Below are positions 5,935-7,693 of a stretch of DNA of 7,693 nt, in pieces (position 1 is the stretch's first letter; each line of letters begins with the position of its first letter). The position numbers were made by a program, and so were the translations under genes. Source of the DNA: Candidatus Poseidoniaceae archaeon (GTDB lineage Archaea > Thermoplasmatota > Poseidoniia > Poseidoniales > Poseidoniaceae); contig DUIP01000136.1 in NCBI GenBank assembly GCA_013330285.1, positions 1 to 7,693 on the forward strand, given 5' to 3'. The notes beneath the pieces were generated by a model. The model made no database searches. It had not been told where the DNA came from and saw nothing but the letters and a program-made list of their open reading frames with translations.

Positions 5935-6867
5935 ATGGAAGCAAAGATTGTTGATGGCTGGCCACAAGAGAATGCAATCCGCATTCTCCTCACTGATACT
6001 GACGCTGCTCAGGTGAATGCAATTCGTCGGGCACTCATTGCTGACGTTCCAAAACTTGCAATTCACCGAGTCGACTTTTCGCAAGGTGTTAACCAAGACA
6101 ACAAGGGTGAAGTCCTCGAATCCGTCAACGTTCTACCTGACGAAATCCTCGCGCACCGATTGGCTATGATTCCAATCCCTACCTTCCCAGAAGAAGGCAT
6201 CCACTTCATCGATACGTGCCCAAACTGCATCGACCTCGCTGAGGAATCGAAAGGATGCCCATCGTGCCAAGTTCTCTACTCGCTTTCTGCTCGAGGCCCA
6301 ACCGCTGATGCAGAAGAAGAATACAAAACCGTCTATGCAGGCGACCTTACGACCATCTCCGATCAAATGTTTGACATCCGAGATGAACACAAGCGCATTC
6401 CGCTTACCATTCTCTCGAAGGGTCAATTCCTCGAGTTCTACGCCTTCGCCAACCTTGGTCGCGGCCGAGATCACGCAAAGTGGGCTTCCGCAGGAGCGGT
6501 TGGTTTCCGACCACAGCGCATTGCTAAACTCAACAAGCCAAAGAAGGCACAAACCCTCTTCAGTCTTGGTTTGAAGACCACTGATGGAACAAACATCGAC
6601 GCTAAATTGTTCGGCAAGGACAAGACCCTCACCGATATCAATCACGTGATCGACCTCGAATCTGCCCTTCACCAAGTTGGACCAGGGACTGGTCGCGATG
6701 GCGACTTCGATGACGCCATCACCCTCGAAGAGGTTGAAAACGCCTACGTGTTCTCCTTTGAGACCGATGGTAGCCTTTCTCCCCAGCAAGCGTTCAATGG
6801 CGCAATGGATGAACTCCAAGGCCGCTTCGAGAACCTCACAAGCGAAATTGAACGAGCCTTTGCTTGA
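5935..6867 (+). CDS. rpoD: DNA-directed RNA polymerase subunit D (Rpo3)
   Basis: The archaeal counterpart of the bacterial alpha N-terminal domain and eukaryotic Rpb3. It pairs with subunit L to form the platform on which RNA polymerase assembles. From ATG 5935 it has 310 residues. Dimerisation-domain blocks include VNAIRRALIADVPKLAI (27-43) and LAHRLAMIPI (72-81), and the C-terminal part of that domain is at 271-305 (YVFSFETDG onward). Domain 2 has a four-cysteine set, C95-x2-C98 and C108-x2-C111, of the type that binds zinc, followed by YAGDLTT (134-140) and HAKWAS (180-185). The segment of about 195-260, where some archaeal subunits hold iron-sulphur clusters, has no cysteine. At 310 residues it is longer than many archaeal D subunits. 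It is the last gene of this operon; the next gene is convergent. Confidence 0.95.
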   Translation: MEAKIVDGWPQENAIRILLTDTDAAQVNAIRRALIADVPKLAIHRVDFSQGVNQDNKGEVLESVNVLPDEILAHRLAMIPIPTFPEEGIHFIDTCPNCIDLAEESKGCPSCQVLYSLSARGPTADAEEEYKTVYAGDLTTISDQMFDIRDEHKRIPLTILSKGQFLEFYAFANLGRGRDHAKWASAGAVGFRPQRIAKLNKPKKAQTLFSLGLKTTDGTNIDAKLFGKDKTLTDINHVIDLESALHQVGPGTGRDGDFDDAITLEEVENAYVFSFETDGSLSPQQAFNGAMDELQGRFENLTSEIERAFA

Positions 6868-6898
6868 TTCAGTTTCTATGGCTTAGAAGCCCAAGCAA
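6860..6898 (+). terminator. Composite hairpin at the 3' end of rpoD, possible transcript-end structure
   Basis: TTGCTTG (6860-6866), overlapping the rpoD stop, can pair with CAAGCAA (6892-6898). Directly inside the right arm is a second inverted repeat, GGCTT-AG-AAGCC (6880-6891). Together they could fold into a two-part structure at the end of the operon transcript. There is no T-run after it, so it does not look like a standard archaeal U-rich terminator. Transcript protection or chance are alternatives. The rest of the 87-base gap to 6954 shows nothing distinct. Confidence 0.3.
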
Positions 6899-6954
6899 GT
6901 CGCTCTTATTGGGCGGAGGCCATTGCTCGATAAGGGTCCAACAACCCCTCAACT

Positions 6955-7674
6955 TCACAATTCTAAATCCGTAAGGGCGCCACCCATCTGAGCCCCGCCC
7001 TCGATCTCATACAAATTGCTTATTTCCCCTAAACGGTTCATGTACAGTATTCCAAAGCCAAAGGCAACTATGCCGATAAACATCCAAGTAACATAAGTGA
7101 AGATGCTGTCGCCTTCGGTTGAAAATTCCATGGACAGAGCGAAGAGCGAGAGAATGGTTCCAAAGGAACCAAATCCACGTCGCCATGGCGCTTCAGTTTC
7201 TTCTCTGAAGCCTTGCAAACCTACTCCTGCAAGATAAACCGCCATGAGTGCCCAGATGAATTCATCAGGATCAAACTCTGTCATGGCCAAACAAAAACCA
7301 ACGACGACATATCCCATTGCGAGAATACCAAGCGTATCGAGCCAAGAGAAAAATGCATCTTCATCATCCCATCCAAATATTTTCCAAGCATAGTCCGTTT
7401 TACTCGAGCAGAATGTATAGAATAATCCTTCTATGATCAAAATCAATCCTGCTGACCGATAAGCTAAGCTTTGGTCGATTAAGTCAGTGTTTTGCATCGA
7501 GAAATTTATGAAAACGAGGATATGAACAACTGGCAAGAATGTAAACAGATTTGTGTACTTTTCAGTCATCGTACAATAGGTGAGATATATTGCTCCAACG
7601 ATAGGGCCCAGTCCTGAGAATACGGTAATCGAGAATAAGGATCCACCCAACGCAGCATTCCTAGAGAAATTCAA
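6955..7674 (-). CDS. Membrane protein with about seven predicted helices, function unknown
   Basis: I do not recognise this 239-residue protein. It has about seven hydrophobic stretches long enough to span a membrane: roughly residues 8-34, 40-60, 71-89, 110-130, 138-155, 167-184 and 190-211. Short charged loops separate them, with acidic loops at 102-106 (WDDEDA region) and 133-138 (EFDPDE), and a basic-acidic loop at 156-166. A cytoplasm-like tail follows (about 212-239). I see no catalytic motif, cofactor site or transporter signature. The start is TTG 7674, chosen because AAGGAGGT lies just before it. No in-frame stop separates it from the window edge, so a longer protein cannot be excluded. 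The gene is convergent with rpoD and much richer in AT than its neighbours (about 36% GC over 7381-7560). It may be lineage-specific or acquired. Confidence 0.75.
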   Translation of the reverse strand: MNFSRNAALGGSLFSITVFSGLGPIVGAIYLTYCTMTEKYTNLFTFLPVVHILVFINFSMQNTDLIDQSLAYRSAGLILIIEGLFYTFCSSKTDYAWKIFGWDDEDAFFSWLDTLGILAMGYVVVGFCLAMTEFDPDEFIWALMAVYLAGVGLQGFREETEAPWRRGFGSFGTILSLFALSMEFSTEGDSIFTYVTWMFIGIVAFGFGILYMNRLGEISNLYEIEGGAQMGGALTDLEL

Positions 7675-7678
7675 GAAT

Positions 7679-7686
7679 ACCTCCTT
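7679..7686 (-). promoter_or_regulatory. Strong ribosome binding site of the membrane-protein gene
   Basis: On the minus strand AAGGAGGT is followed by four bases and then TTG at 7674. This strong match decides the unusual TTG start. TATAA at 7689-7685 overlaps it and is too close to the start to be its promoter. Confidence 0.65.
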
Positions 7687-7693
7687 ATACGCC

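Noticed and set aside
6133..6819. A 228-codon open frame on the minus strand opposite rpoD
   Set aside because: rpoD is unmistakable on the plus strand through the whole stretch; no start signal or protein motif supports the antisense frame.
6905..6934. CTTAT/ATAAG pair with a 20-base loop in the rpoD-membrane protein gap
   Set aside because: The stem is short, AT-rich and has a long loop, and no T-run follows on either strand, so it is not supported as a terminator.

Overview
The window is archaeal. It carries the large subunit of the archaeal D-family DNA polymerase, the archaeal form of the ribosomal alpha operon (uS13, uS4, uS11, then RNA polymerase subunit D), and Shine-Dalgarno sites matching GGAGGTGA. 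PolD and the style of the ribosomal proteins (for example the uS4 N-terminus and its long acidic tail) suggest a euryarchaeon near the Thermoplasmata. My best guess is a marine group II type (Poseidoniales-like) organism. That placement is inference from remembered sequence style, not from a search. Counted sample lines are about 53-55% GC over most of the window, but only about 36% in 7381-7560.

Layout. Positions 1-2219 (minus) hold the first ~739 codons of the PolD large subunit (DP2); its C-terminal catalytic part lies beyond the left edge. Transcribed away from it is a plus-strand cluster. It starts with orotate phosphoribosyltransferase (pyrE, 2338-2937). A class I SAM-dependent methyltransferase with a C-terminal THUMP-like domain follows 9 bases later (2947-4242). 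A 148-base gap with several inverted repeats and a TATA-like box then leads into rps13, rps4, rps11 and rpoD (4391-6867), tightly packed and each with its own ribosome binding site. A convergent, AT-rich gene for an unrecognised membrane protein with about seven helices (6955-7674, minus) closes the window. No gap without a gene exceeds 148 bases.

How the genes fit together. DP2 serves replication, PyrE makes UMP for nucleic acids, and the alpha-operon genes build the small ribosomal subunit and the D/L assembly platform of RNA polymerase, so this is mostly growth-related housekeeping. The less ordinary points are: the THUMP-like methyltransferase of unknown substrate with altered signature residues; a PyrE whose catalytic loop is longer and lacks the usual His and Glu; the end of the alpha operon at rpoD, without the rpl18e-rpl13-rps9-rpoN genes that often follow in archaea; an acidic tail on uS4 whose last codons encode the perfect ribosome binding site of rps11; and the AT-rich orphan membrane protein. 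I see no mobile element, CRISPR array, tRNA or rRNA, and no convincing wholly new multi-gene system.
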